From NCBI RefSeq assembly GCF_900890425.1, contig NZ_CAAHFG010000002.1, forward strand, positions 930,001-994,000: a stretch of DNA of 64,000 nt. Direction: 5' to 3'. The notes beneath the pieces were generated by a model. It was not told where the DNA came from, searched no databases, and saw only the letters and a list, made by a program, of their open reading frames with translations. The translations under genes were made by a program, and so were the position numbers. Below are positions 9,203 through 17,714 of the stretch, in pieces. The stretch is from Pontiella desulfatans (GTDB taxonomy: Bacteria; Verrucomicrobiota; Kiritimatiellia; Kiritimatiellales; Pontiellaceae). Each line of letters starts with the position of its first letter. The stretch's first letter is position 1.

Positions 9203-10537
9203 ATGAAAAACCGACGTTCGTTCATTCGCCGTGTCCCGGGGGTTGCCGCTGCGGCTGCATTGCCGGTTTGGTACATGGAACAGCAGGCCGCAGTTGCGGC
9301 CGAGGGAACCCAACCCACGAAATCGCCTAACGACCGCCCGGCCGTCGCCTTGGTTGGTGCCGGTGGCATGGGCACAGGCGACGCGATGAATGCCCAGAAT
9401 TACGGCGACATCGTGGCGGTTTGCGATGTGGATGAAAAACGCTTGGCCAAGGCCGTGGGAAAATTGTCGAAGGACGGCAAAAAACCTTCGACGTTCAGCG
9501 ATTTCCGCAAGCTGCTGGAGCGCGACGATATCGATATTGTCATCAACGGAACCCCCGACCATTGGCACAGCCTGATCAATATCGGTGCGGCCAAGGCGAA
9601 GAAGGATATTTATTCCGAGAAGCCGCTTACGCTCTCAATCGATGAGGGTCGGCATGTTGTTAAAGCTGTTCGGGAAAACGGGGTCGTTCTGCAGACCGGC
9701 ACGCAGCAGCGCAGCAGCGTGCGCTTCCGCATGGCCTGCGAGTTGGTGCGCAACGGACGGATCGGAAAGCTGAAAGAGGTGAACGTTTGGCTTCCGGCGG
9801 GGAAAAGCGGGGGGCCTTTCCAAGTCCAGCCGGTGCCGCCCCATCTCAATTGGGATTTTTGGCAAGGTCAGGCTCCGCACCATGAATATGTACCGCAGCG
9901 CTGCCATGGAACGTTCCGCAACTGGTATGCTTATTCGGGGGGCACCATGACCGACTGGGGTGCCCACCACATGGACATCGGCTACTGGGCCATTGGCCTG
10001 CCCGCGCCGGCCAAGGTGGAAAGCAAGCCGCTCGTAACGCTGGTGCCCGGCGGCTACACCGCGTTCAGTGAATACGAGGTGAAGTTCACCTATGCCAACG
10101 GCGTGGTTTTCAATGTGCGCACCACCGCGGACGACAATCCGTATGGCGGTGTCGTCAATCCCGAGGGCCAGCGCAACGGGATTCGTTTCGAAGGAACGGA
10201 CGGTTGGATCTGGGTCAACCGTACCCAAATCAATGCGTCGGAACGCGAACTCCTGACAACCCCCTTGCCAGAGGATGCAGAACGCCTATATTTCAGCAAC
10301 AACCACATGCAGAACTTTTTCGAGTGCGCCGCCTCCCGGAAGGATCCGATTTGTCCCGTGGAAGTGGGGCACCAATCGGCCTCCGTCTGCCATTTGGGCA
10401 CGATTTCGCTGCGAACGGGCAAATCGCTCCTCTGGGATTATAAGCAGGAGAGGTTTGCGGGCGCCCATGCGGCCGAGGCCAACACCTACCTCACGCGGGA
10501 TATGAGAAAGCCCTACGACTACGGTTTTGTCTCATAA
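9203..10537 (+). CDS. Tat-exported Gfo/Idh/MocA-family oxidoreductase
   Basis: A 444-residue protein starting at ATG 9203 with GGAG 8 bases upstream. The N-terminus NRRSFIRRVPG followed by an Ala-rich stretch is a twin-arginine signal, so it is probably exported folded with its cofactor. The Rossmann motif VALVGAGGMGTG and the EKP motif (SEKPLTLS) identify the Gfo/Idh/MocA NAD(P)-dependent family; DWGAHHMDIGYW is typical of the secreted clade found in Planctomycetes and Verrucomicrobia. Some exported relatives act as glycosidases by a redox mechanism (for example GH109-type enzymes); whether this is one is inference. Placed inside the fucan-type locus. Confidence 0.88.
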   Translation: MKNRRSFIRRVPGVAAAAALPVWYMEQQAAVAAEGTQPTKSPNDRPAVALVGAGGMGTGDAMNAQNYGDIVAVCDVDEKRLAKAVGKLSKDGKKPSTFSDFRKLLERDDIDIVINGTPDHWHSLINIGAAKAKKDIYSEKPLTLSIDEGRHVVKAVRENGVVLQTGTQQRSSVRFRMACELVRNGRIGKLKEVNVWLPAGKSGGPFQVQPVPPHLNWDFWQGQAPHHEYVPQRCHGTFRNWYAYSGGTMTDWGAHHMDIGYWAIGLPAPAKVESKPLVTLVPGGYTAFSEYEVKFTYANGVVFNVRTTADDNPYGGVVNPEGQRNGIRFEGTDGWIWVNRTQINASERELLTTPLPEDAERLYFSNNHMQNFFECAASRKDPICPVEVGHQSASVCHLGTISLRTGKSLLWDYKQERFAGAHAAEANTYLTRDMRKPYDYGFVS

Positions 10538-10619
10538 TGGACGTGGATTTTTCGAGAGATCCAACCGGTGCGAACAAAGGCATGAGCAGGAAGAAACACG
10601 TTAGGGTCTGGGAGAAGAT

Positions 10620-11654
10620 ATGATGGTGCGTTTAGTTGCAATAACGGTCTTGGGAATGGGGTTGCAGTCGATTACCGCTTTCGAATCCTATTCCACGGAA
10701 CCGACCGACAATCCGCTCAAGGCGAAGATGGGGCTTCCTCTAAAGGAGGGTGGATTTGTACGCGAGGGCTTCCACCTTTGGGATCCTTCGATTGTGAAGG
10801 TGGGCGACATCTACCACCTATTCGCCTCCTGCTGGCCGGACGATGATTTCCAGAAATGGAAGCAGAGCTATGCGGTGCGCGCCACCTCAAAAAACCTGCT
10901 CGGCCCCTACACCTATGTGGAGGATGTGCTGCTTCCAAGGCCTGGAAATTTTTTCGACAGCCAGGGTGTGCACAACCCGAAGGTCATTTTCCATGAAGGG
11001 AAATACTACCTTTACCACCTCGGCATCCCGCGCTGGCAAAGCGGTGTGGCGGTGGCCGATTCCATCGAAGGGCCGTGGGAGCGGCGCGACGAGTCCTGCA
11101 TTCCGCTCAACAACCCGGCCATGTGGATACACGACGACGGCTCGGTCTATGGCGTTGGCAAGGTGAAAATCCCGAACCCGAAATATGACGGGAGCAAGGA
11201 ATTCAACCATCAGTTCCACTACCTGCAGGCCGTCAAGGGCAACTCCATCTTCGGCCCCTATACCCACCTGCACGGCAAAAAGGAAAATGCGCTGCCGGAA
11301 AACTTTGAAAACGAAGACCCGTGCATTTGGTTCGACGGCGAACGCTACCATGTGCTCGTAACCGACCTGCACGGCTATGCCACCGGCCTGCGCCGCGGTT
11401 TCACCTACTACACCTCGGAAGGCGGCCTGAAGTATGAACTGGTCTCGAAGGATCCGCTCTTTTCGATGATGCATCCGATCCGCTTCGCCGACGGCAGCGA
11501 ATTCAAGTTTGCGCGCATCGAGCGCCCCAATGTGGTGCTCAACGAAAAGGGCGAGGTCATCGCCGTACTGGCCGCCTGCCTGCCGCCGAAAAACCAGGGC
11601 GGCTCCCGCATCCTGGTCTTCCCCGTCAATAAATACTATAGATCCGGCGACTAA
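10620..11654 (+). CDS. Secreted five-bladed beta-propeller glycosidase (GH43/GH117-like)
   Basis: A 344-residue protein with a short signal peptide ending near ITAF (about residue 20) and GGGAG just upstream of the start. LWDPSIVKVGDIYHLFAS is the first propeller blade with the candidate catalytic-base Asp, YYLYHLGIPRW and a MWIHDDGSVYGVG blade follow, and EDPCIWFDGERYHVL resembles the acid or pKa-modulating blades of GH43, GH62 and GH117 enzymes. These act on arabino-, xylo-, galacto- or anhydro-galactosides. Family assignment below clan level is uncertain. The stop codon lies inside the palindromic repeat that follows. Confidence 0.75.
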   Translation: MMVRLVAITVLGMGLQSITAFESYSTEPTDNPLKAKMGLPLKEGGFVREGFHLWDPSIVKVGDIYHLFASCWPDDDFQKWKQSYAVRATSKNLLGPYTYVEDVLLPRPGNFFDSQGVHNPKVIFHEGKYYLYHLGIPRWQSGVAVADSIEGPWERRDESCIPLNNPAMWIHDDGSVYGVGKVKIPNPKYDGSKEFNHQFHYLQAVKGNSIFGPYTHLHGKKENALPENFENEDPCIWFDGERYHVLVTDLHGYATGLRRGFTYYTSEGGLKYELVSKDPLFSMMHPIRFADGSEFKFARIERPNVVLNEKGEVIAVLAACLPPKNQGGSRILVFPVNKYYRSGD

Positions 11655-11774
11655 ATATTGGGATTGACCGCGAAAGAACGCAGGGAACACAAAGATGCCT
11701 ATTACCCTGTTTTTCTGCGTTCTATGCGTTCTTTTGCGGTTAAAAAAACAAACCTGTTCAGTCACAATATTTAG
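11651..11774. repeat. 124-bp imperfect palindrome (MITE- or REP-like)
   Basis: CTAAATATTG at 11651-11660 is matched by CAATATTTAG at 11765-11774. Inside, a segment with CCGCGAAAGAACGCA (from 11668) is the inverse of the segment ending CTTTTGCGG (about 11720-11745). The TAA stop of the preceding gene is part of the left end. The spacer 11655-11803 has no other feature apart from the TAGGAG ribosome site of the next gene. Confidence 0.7.
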
Positions 11775-11803
11775 TTGCCGGAGCAATAATCGGATAGGAG
11801 CGT

Positions 11804-13291
11804 ATGAGGTTTGCATTGTTGGTTATGATGAGTGTCTTGACCTGTTCCGCCGGTTCGCCGTCGAAGCTCTGGGGGCGGCGGGGCGAGCTGTGGCGTCCGG
11901 ACAGCCGTCTCCCATACTTCGGGTTTGCGGGCTACCAGTGCGGCAATGATCCGATTCCTGACGTGCCCGCCAAAACGGATGTGCGGAACTTCGGCGCGGT
12001 GCCGGATGACGACCTCGGCGATTCCGATGCCATCCAGGCGGCCATCGATGCAACGGAGGGCGGGGCGGTAATCGTTCCGGCGGGACGCTTCATCCTCGAC
12101 AAACCGATCACGATCAAAAAATCCAATGTGGTGCTGCGCGGGGCGGGGCCGCGTAAAACCATTTTTTATGTGCCGCGCTCCCTGCAGGAACTCACCCCGC
12201 TCGAAAGCAATGCGGACGGTGGAACCAAGCTGGCCTATTCCTTTGGCGGGGCATTCCTCTCGGTGGAAGGCAGGCGTCCGAGGGAGCACGGTGTTGCCGT
12301 GGTCGAAACATCGAAGCGCGGAGAAACCCTCTTGCAGCTGGAAAGCAACAAAGGAATTGAACCCAGTTCATGGATCCAGCTCAGCATGAAGATGAACGAG
12401 GAGCTGGGTCGCCACCTGCACGCCGACTTGTTCGATATGGGTGAGGGGACGGCGGGCTTTATGCTCTCCACCGTGGCGCAGGTGAAGTCGGTCGATAAAA
12501 AAAGCGTCAAGGTCGACCGACCGTTGCGGTTTGATGTGCGGTCGGAATGGAATCCAACGGTTGCCCCCTTCGAACCCGGCATCGAGGAGGTCGGCCTTGA
12601 AAACTTTACTATCCAAATGGCCGGCAAGCCGAAAAAGGCCCACCTGCTCGAAGAGGGGTTCAATGCCATCCAAATGAATGCAGCCGTCAACTGCTGGGTG
12701 CGGCGCGTCGAAATCATCGACGCCGACCTGGGGATCAAGTTCGACAACCGCTCGCGCTTTTGCCAGGCCGAGCGCATCCTGATCCGCCATGAAAAACGTT
12801 CCCTTGCCGATGGCCCCTCCGGCCACCATGCCGTTTGGCTTTCCGGCGTTGCGCAGGGTTGCCTGGTGTCCGACATCCACATCGAAACCGAATATGTCCA
12901 CGACATCTCGTTCGAGGGGCTGGCGCACGGCAACGTCGTCCGTCGGGGAAAGGGTGTCCGCCTGAATTTCGACCACCACCGCAACGCCCCGTTCGAGAAC
13001 CTGCTGACCGATATCGACGTTGGCAACCCCGACCGCATTTGGTCGTCCAGCGGCTCCGGTCATCGCGGCCCGCACTCCGCCGCGCGTTCCACGGCCTGGA
13101 ACATCCGCCACAGCGGAGAGGTTCCGGCCTCCCCGCAAAAGAGCCATTTCCCGCAACTCAACATGGTCGGCATCAAGGGCGCCGTGAACAGCAACCAGGA
13201 CGACTGGCATGTCGAACCGCTGGGTGGTGCTGTTGTTCCCTCGGATCTTTACGAAACGCAATTGAAACGGAGAGGTATAAGGGTTTTATGA
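11804..13291 (+). CDS. Secreted right-handed beta-helix protein, pectate-lyase-3-like
   Basis: A 495-residue protein with a signal peptide (residues 1-17) and TAGGAG 5 bases before the start. The segment DVRNFGAVPDDDLGDSDAIQ (about residues 63-82) followed by GGAVIVPAGRFIL is the signature start of the pectate_lyase_3 / rhamnogalacturonase-type beta-helix, and the rest has short repeated strands with many Asn, Val and Ile. Family members are polysaccharide lyases, GH28-like hydrolases or epimerases; no conserved catalytic triad could be assigned by eye, so the reaction is open. It overlaps the GH95 gene by 4 bases (ATGA), a sign of translational coupling. Confidence 0.8.
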   Translation: MRFALLVMMSVLTCSAGSPSKLWGRRGELWRPDSRLPYFGFAGYQCGNDPIPDVPAKTDVRNFGAVPDDDLGDSDAIQAAIDATEGGAVIVPAGRFILDKPITIKKSNVVLRGAGPRKTIFYVPRSLQELTPLESNADGGTKLAYSFGGAFLSVEGRRPREHGVAVVETSKRGETLLQLESNKGIEPSSWIQLSMKMNEELGRHLHADLFDMGEGTAGFMLSTVAQVKSVDKKSVKVDRPLRFDVRSEWNPTVAPFEPGIEEVGLENFTIQMAGKPKKAHLLEEGFNAIQMNAAVNCWVRRVEIIDADLGIKFDNRSRFCQAERILIRHEKRSLADGPSGHHAVWLSGVAQGCLVSDIHIETEYVHDISFEGLAHGNVVRRGKGVRLNFDHHRNAPFENLLTDIDVGNPDRIWSSSGSGHRGPHSAARSTAWNIRHSGEVPASPQKSHFPQLNMVGIKGAVNSNQDDWHVEPLGGAVVPSDLYETQLKRRGIRVL

Positions 13292-15699
13292 AAATGGAGA
13301 ATACAGTCAATACGCTCAAGGGCATGCTTCTAGCATGGGCCTTTATTTATGCAACGGGTTCCGCTGCGGCACCGCGTGTCTATGAAGTCTGGGAAAATGA
13401 ACCCGCCCCAAACGGGGGTGCCGACTGGGATTTGGTCAAGGCGGGCGGCAAGCCCTTCGACAAGGATTGGGAGGAGTGGTCCTATCCGATCGGCAACGGC
13501 TACATGGGTGCCAACCTGTTTGGGCGAACCGACACGGATCGCATTCAGATCACCGACAAGACCATGCATAACAAGGGTATCTACAATGGCGGCGGCCTCA
13601 CTTCCTTTGCGGAAGTCTATCTGGATTTCGGCCATGGGGAGGTCGGCAACTATCGCCGATCGTTGAACCTCAATGAGGCAATCGCCTATGTCTCCTACGA
13701 AAAGGACGGCGTGAAATTCAAGCGAGAATATTTCATGTCCTATCCGGACAACATCATGGCCGTCCGGCTTACCGCCGACCAAAAAGGGGCGCTCTCGTTT
13801 GCTGTCCGCGCCGAGATTCCTTATTTGAACATGGAGGACAAGCGCACGGGTACCGTCAACGTCCGTGACAACCTGATCACGCTGGCCGGCACACTGCCGT
13901 TCTTCAACATCAACTACGAAGGCCAGGTCAAGGTGCTCAACGAAGGCGGTGCGGTGAAGGCGGGCGAGGGCTCGGTTGCGGTAAGCAAGGCCGACTCGGT
14001 TACGCTCCTGATTGCCACGGGCACGAACTACCGCCCGGGAACGCACATCTTCTCGAGTGCCAACCACGAAAAGCTGGATCCAAAACTTTTCCCGCACGAC
14101 GAGGTGTCGAGCCTGATGGCCAAGGCAGAAGCCAAGGGCTACAACGCCCTGAAGCAGACCCATCTGGCAGACTACCAAAACCTGTTCGGGCGCGTTTCCG
14201 TCAACCTGAATTCGCAGGTGTCCGCCGAGCCGACCCACCGGCTCCAGGACAACTACAAGTCGGGGGAGATGGACAACTATCTCGAGGAGCTCATGTTCCA
14301 GTTCGGGCGCTACCTGCTGATCGCCAGCTCGCGGGAAAAAACGCTTCCGTCCAACCTGCAGGGGATCTGGAGCCAGTACCACTATTCGCCCTGGACGGGC
14401 GGCTACTGGCACAACATCAATGTGCAGATGAACTACTGGGGTGCAGGCAGCGCCAATCTGGCCGAATGCTTCGAACCCTACATCGAATATTTCAAGGCCT
14501 ATTGGCCCAAGGCGCAGGAACACGCCACCGCCTATGTTGAGAAATTCAACCCCTCCCGGCTGGCCGAAGGCCAGGGGGAAAACGGGTGGATTATCGGAAC
14601 GAGCGCCAACTCCTATAATATTTCGGGCGCGGGCGGCGGCCACTCGGGGCCCGGCACCGGCGGCTTTACCTCCAAGCTGTTCACGGAATACTACCTGTTT
14701 ACGCAAGACAGGGAATTCCTCGAAGAGGTCGGCTACCCGGCCATGCTCGGCATGAGCAAGTTCCTTTCCAAGGCGCTGGTTCCCCACGGCGACCTGCTGC
14801 TGGTCGAACCGTCCGCCTCGCCGGAACAGAAAGTCCGCGACAAGGAGCAACTTGTCGGGATGCCGGGTAGCATAGATAAGAAGGGGTATTACACCACCAC
14901 CGGCTGCACCTTTGACCAAGGCTTTGTCTGGGAAAACCACACCGACACCCTCATGCTGGCGGACGCGCTGGGGAAAAAGGACGCCTTCCTCGACACCATT
15001 CGCGAGGAAATCACCAAGCTTGATCCGATTCTCATCGGCACCTCCGGTCAAATCAAGGAATACCGCGAGGAGGAGGCCTACAGCGACATCGGCGATCCCA
15101 AGCACCGCCACATTTCGCATCTGTGCCCCCTCTATCCCGGCACGCTGATCCATTCGGGCACCCCGGAATGGATGCAGGCCGCCAGCAAGACCCTCGATCT
15201 GCGCGGTAGCAAAACCACCGGCTGGGCCATGGCGCACCGCATGAACTGCCGCGCCCGCCTCAAGGAGGGCGAGAAAGCCCTCGAGGTCTATCAGCGCTTC
15301 ATCCAGGAACGCACCGCCCCCAATCTCTGGACCATGCACCCGCCGTTCCAGATCGACGGCAACCTCGGTACCATGGCCGGCGTCGCTGAAATGCTCCTGC
15401 AGAGCCACGAGGGTTACATCGACATCCTGCCCGCCCTGCCGAAGGCTTGGAACTCCGGCTCCTTCGAAGGCCTGGTGGCACGGGGTAATTTTGTTGTTTC
15501 CTGCCATTGGAAAGAGGGCAACGCCGAATCGATCGGCATCACCGCCCGCAGCGGCGGCGAATGCCGACTGGCCTATCCCGGCATCGAATCCGCTTCGGTC
15601 AAGGACAGCAAAGGCAAGGCCGTCAAAACCTCCAGTGATCGGAAGGGCCGCATTGCATTCGGTTCGACCAAAGGCGAAACCTACAGCATCGCACTCTAA
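13288..15699 (+). CDS. Secreted GH95 alpha-L-fucosidase / alpha-L-galactosidase
   Basis: The 803-residue gene starts at ATG 13288, which overlaps the TGA of the previous gene; a long upstream extension of the frame overlaps that gene and is not real. A signal peptide spans about residues 1-28. EWSYPIGNGYMGANLFG opens the N-terminal beta domain; LPSNLQGIWS, NINVQMNYW and HRHISHLCPLYPG are GH95 catalytic-barrel motifs, and MHPPFQIDGNLG lies near the catalytic Asp/Asn. GH95 enzymes release alpha-1,2-fucose or alpha-L-galactose by inversion. Together with GH29 and sulfatases it supports a sulfated fucan or fucosylated galactan target. Confidence 0.93.
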   Translation: MKMENTVNTLKGMLLAWAFIYATGSAAAPRVYEVWENEPAPNGGADWDLVKAGGKPFDKDWEEWSYPIGNGYMGANLFGRTDTDRIQITDKTMHNKGIYNGGGLTSFAEVYLDFGHGEVGNYRRSLNLNEAIAYVSYEKDGVKFKREYFMSYPDNIMAVRLTADQKGALSFAVRAEIPYLNMEDKRTGTVNVRDNLITLAGTLPFFNINYEGQVKVLNEGGAVKAGEGSVAVSKADSVTLLIATGTNYRPGTHIFSSANHEKLDPKLFPHDEVSSLMAKAEAKGYNALKQTHLADYQNLFGRVSVNLNSQVSAEPTHRLQDNYKSGEMDNYLEELMFQFGRYLLIASSREKTLPSNLQGIWSQYHYSPWTGGYWHNINVQMNYWGAGSANLAECFEPYIEYFKAYWPKAQEHATAYVEKFNPSRLAEGQGENGWIIGTSANSYNISGAGGGHSGPGTGGFTSKLFTEYYLFTQDREFLEEVGYPAMLGMSKFLSKALVPHGDLLLVEPSASPEQKVRDKEQLVGMPGSIDKKGYYTTTGCTFDQGFVWENHTDTLMLADALGKKDAFLDTIREEITKLDPILIGTSGQIKEYREEEAYSDIGDPKHRHISHLCPLYPGTLIHSGTPEWMQAASKTLDLRGSKTTGWAMAHRMNCRARLKEGEKALEVYQRFIQERTAPNLWTMHPPFQIDGNLGTMAGVAEMLLQSHEGYIDILPALPKAWNSGSFEGLVARGNFVVSCHWKEGNAESIGITARSGGECRLAYPGIESASVKDSKGKAVKTSSDRKGRIAFGSTKGETYSIAL

Positions 15700-15713
15700 A
15701 AGGAATAACCGCC

Positions 15714-17180
15714 ATGAACGGGAAACTACTTTCAATAGTTATGCTGATCGGAATGGCCGTTCAGGCGGCGACGGAACGCCCGAATATTCTGTTCATCATC
15801 GCGGATGATGTATCGCAGGAGAGTATCAGTGCCTATGGCTGTTCCTACATCAAAACGCCCAACCTCGACCGGCTGGCCAAGGAGGGGGCGCGCTTTGAAA
15901 ACGCGTATGCGAACAACCCCAAGTGCGCGCCTTCGCGGGCCATGCTGGTGACGGGGCGCTACAGTTGGCAGTTGGAGGAAGCCTGCAACCATTGGCCGCA
16001 CTTTCCGGAAAAGTTTAAATTCTATCCGCACCTGCTGCGCGAAGCCGGCTACCACGTCGGCTACACCGGGAAAGGTTGGAGTCCCGGAACCTATGCCACG
16101 GCCGACAACCCCGCCGGCCCCGAATATAAAAGCAAGCGGCTGAAGCCGCCCTATAAGGGAATCGCCAATATCGACTATGCCGCCAACCTCAAGGTGTTCC
16201 TCGGCGAGCTGGATGGCGGGCACCCCTTTTGCTTTTGGCTCGGCACCAAGGAGGCGCATCGCGGCTTTGAAAAGGATTCGTGGAAAAAGGCCGGCCGCAA
16301 GCTGGAAGACGCGGTGGTTCCGCCGTACTGGCCGGACACGCCCTCCGTACGCGGCGACCTGCTCGACTACGCCAACGAGGTGGAGTGGATCGACGAGCAG
16401 GTGGGGCATGCGCTCGATGTGCTGGAAAAGAAAGGGCTGCTCGAAAATACCCTGATCGTATTCACCAGCGACCACGGCATGGCCTTTCCGCGCGTGAAGG
16501 GGCAGATCTTTGAGCACGGCATTCATGTTCCCTTCATTGTCTGGTGGAAGGGCGTCATCCAGCCCGGTCGCGTGGTCGAGGATTTCATCAACTTCCCCGA
16601 TGTGGCGCCGACCTTTTTGGAGGTGGCCGGCGAAGCGCCGCATCCGCAGATGACCGGCAAGAGCTTCCTCGATGTGTTGCGATCCCCGAAGTCCGGGCTG
16701 GTCGATCCGTCGCGCACCTATGCCCTCGTCGGCAAGGAACGGCACGACACCGGCCGCGCGAGCGAAGAGGGCTCCGACCTCGGTTATCCCGTGCGGGGTA
16801 TCCGTACCACGGACTACCTCTATGTCCGCAACTTCAAGCCCGACCGCTGGCCGGTCGGCAATCCGGAGTTCGGGCTGCGAAACTGCGATGGCAGCCCGAC
16901 CAAGTCGGTGATCAATAAGCTTCAGCCCGATTCGGAGAACTACCGCTTCTATGAACTCAACTTTGGCAAGCGTCCGGAAGAGATGCTCTATGCCGTCGGA
17001 AAGGATCCCACCTGCGTGGAAAGCCTGGCGGGCAATCCCGAATATGCCGAACCCATGAAGAGACTCCGCGAAAAAATGGAAACCGGCCTCAAAGCGCAGC
17101 AGGATCCGCGTATGCTGGGGCAGGGTGATCTTTTCGATCGCTATCCCTACATGGGCAAACCGTTTGTTTACCCAGAATAG
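15714..17180 (+). CDS. Secreted type I sulfatase, heparan-N-sulfatase-like
   Basis: A 488-residue sulfatase with AAAAGGAATAACC before its ATG and a signal peptide ending near VQAAT (residue 20). PNILFIIADDVS holds the metal Asp pair; CAPSRAMLVTG holds Cys71, the formylglycine site. FTSDHGMAFPRVKGQIFEHG is the second metal region. The order and spacing resemble the heparan-N-sulfatase/SGSH-like branch, but in this context a fucan- or galactan-directed sulfatase is more likely. It follows the GH95 gene by 14 bases and closes the plus-strand locus; the next gene converges from the other strand 28 bases away. Confidence 0.92.
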   Translation: MNGKLLSIVMLIGMAVQAATERPNILFIIADDVSQESISAYGCSYIKTPNLDRLAKEGARFENAYANNPKCAPSRAMLVTGRYSWQLEEACNHWPHFPEKFKFYPHLLREAGYHVGYTGKGWSPGTYATADNPAGPEYKSKRLKPPYKGIANIDYAANLKVFLGELDGGHPFCFWLGTKEAHRGFEKDSWKKAGRKLEDAVVPPYWPDTPSVRGDLLDYANEVEWIDEQVGHALDVLEKKGLLENTLIVFTSDHGMAFPRVKGQIFEHGIHVPFIVWWKGVIQPGRVVEDFINFPDVAPTFLEVAGEAPHPQMTGKSFLDVLRSPKSGLVDPSRTYALVGKERHDTGRASEEGSDLGYPVRGIRTTDYLYVRNFKPDRWPVGNPEFGLRNCDGSPTKSVINKLQPDSENYRFYELNFGKRPEEMLYAVGKDPTCVESLAGNPEYAEPMKRLREKMETGLKAQQDPRMLGQGDLFDRYPYMGKPFVYPE

Positions 17181-17208
17181 AACGAGACGGGGTGCTGGTT
17201 CCAGTCGC

Positions 17209-17622
17209 TCAGCCTGATGGACGGGGGCTGTGTGGGGCCGGTTCGGTTTCCAGCCAGGCCTTGGCCTCGGAATAATGCTCCGAGACAAAGACGTCAATGC
17301 CCCGGCTGCGCGCAATGGTTTCGCCAAAGCGATCCGGGTCTAGGATCGGCGGGGAGGCCGCCACGGACAGGTAGATTTCGTCAAGCAATCCGTTGGCTTG
17401 AGCCCTCAGGATTTTTTCGCAAACATAGTCCGTGTGCGTGAATCGTTCGAGGGTCGTGAATCCTCCCTCAAGGCGGCGGCAGTCGACCAGAAAATGGCTT
17501 GCGCGGTTTTGTATTGCGTGGTCGATCAATTTGTCTGCGCAGGCGTTGGCGCTGTCCAGCTCAAGCTCTCCCGTGCCGACCGCGCGTACCATGCCATCGT
17601 GCTCTTCGAAGGTGATTTCCAT
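17209..17622 (-). CDS. Small cytoplasmic STAS/SpoIIAA-like protein
   Basis: A 137-residue protein without signal peptide. It starts MEITFEEHDGMVRAVGTGEL and has the strand-helix pattern of SpoIIAA-like (STAS-fold) proteins, including SHFLVDCRRLEGG, where STAS proteins have a beta strand with Asp followed by a variable loop. Members of this group in PVC bacteria are often unannotated; roles include lipid or partner-protein binding. It lies 92 bases downstream of a sulfatase on the same strand, but no functional link is evident. The identification is tentative. Confidence 0.6.
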   Translation of the reverse strand: MEITFEEHDGMVRAVGTGELELDSANACADKLIDHAIQNRASHFLVDCRRLEGGFTTLERFTHTDYVCEKILRAQANGLLDEIYLSVAASPPILDPDRFGETIARSRGIDVFVSEHYSEAKAWLETEPAPHSPRPSG

Positions 17623-17714
17623 ATCCGTTCAGGACTCCATTTCACTTATGCATTTTTATAGCCTTTCTGGAAAGGGGGTTGCAACCGCTTCATCCGCAAT
17701 ATTCAGGGTGGGTT

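Noticed and set aside
13330-15735. Open frame of about 800 codons antisense to the GH95 gene
   Set aside because: It mirrors the codon bias of the GH95 gene, has no recognisable domain, and lacks a ribosome site; the GH95 frame has all family motifs.
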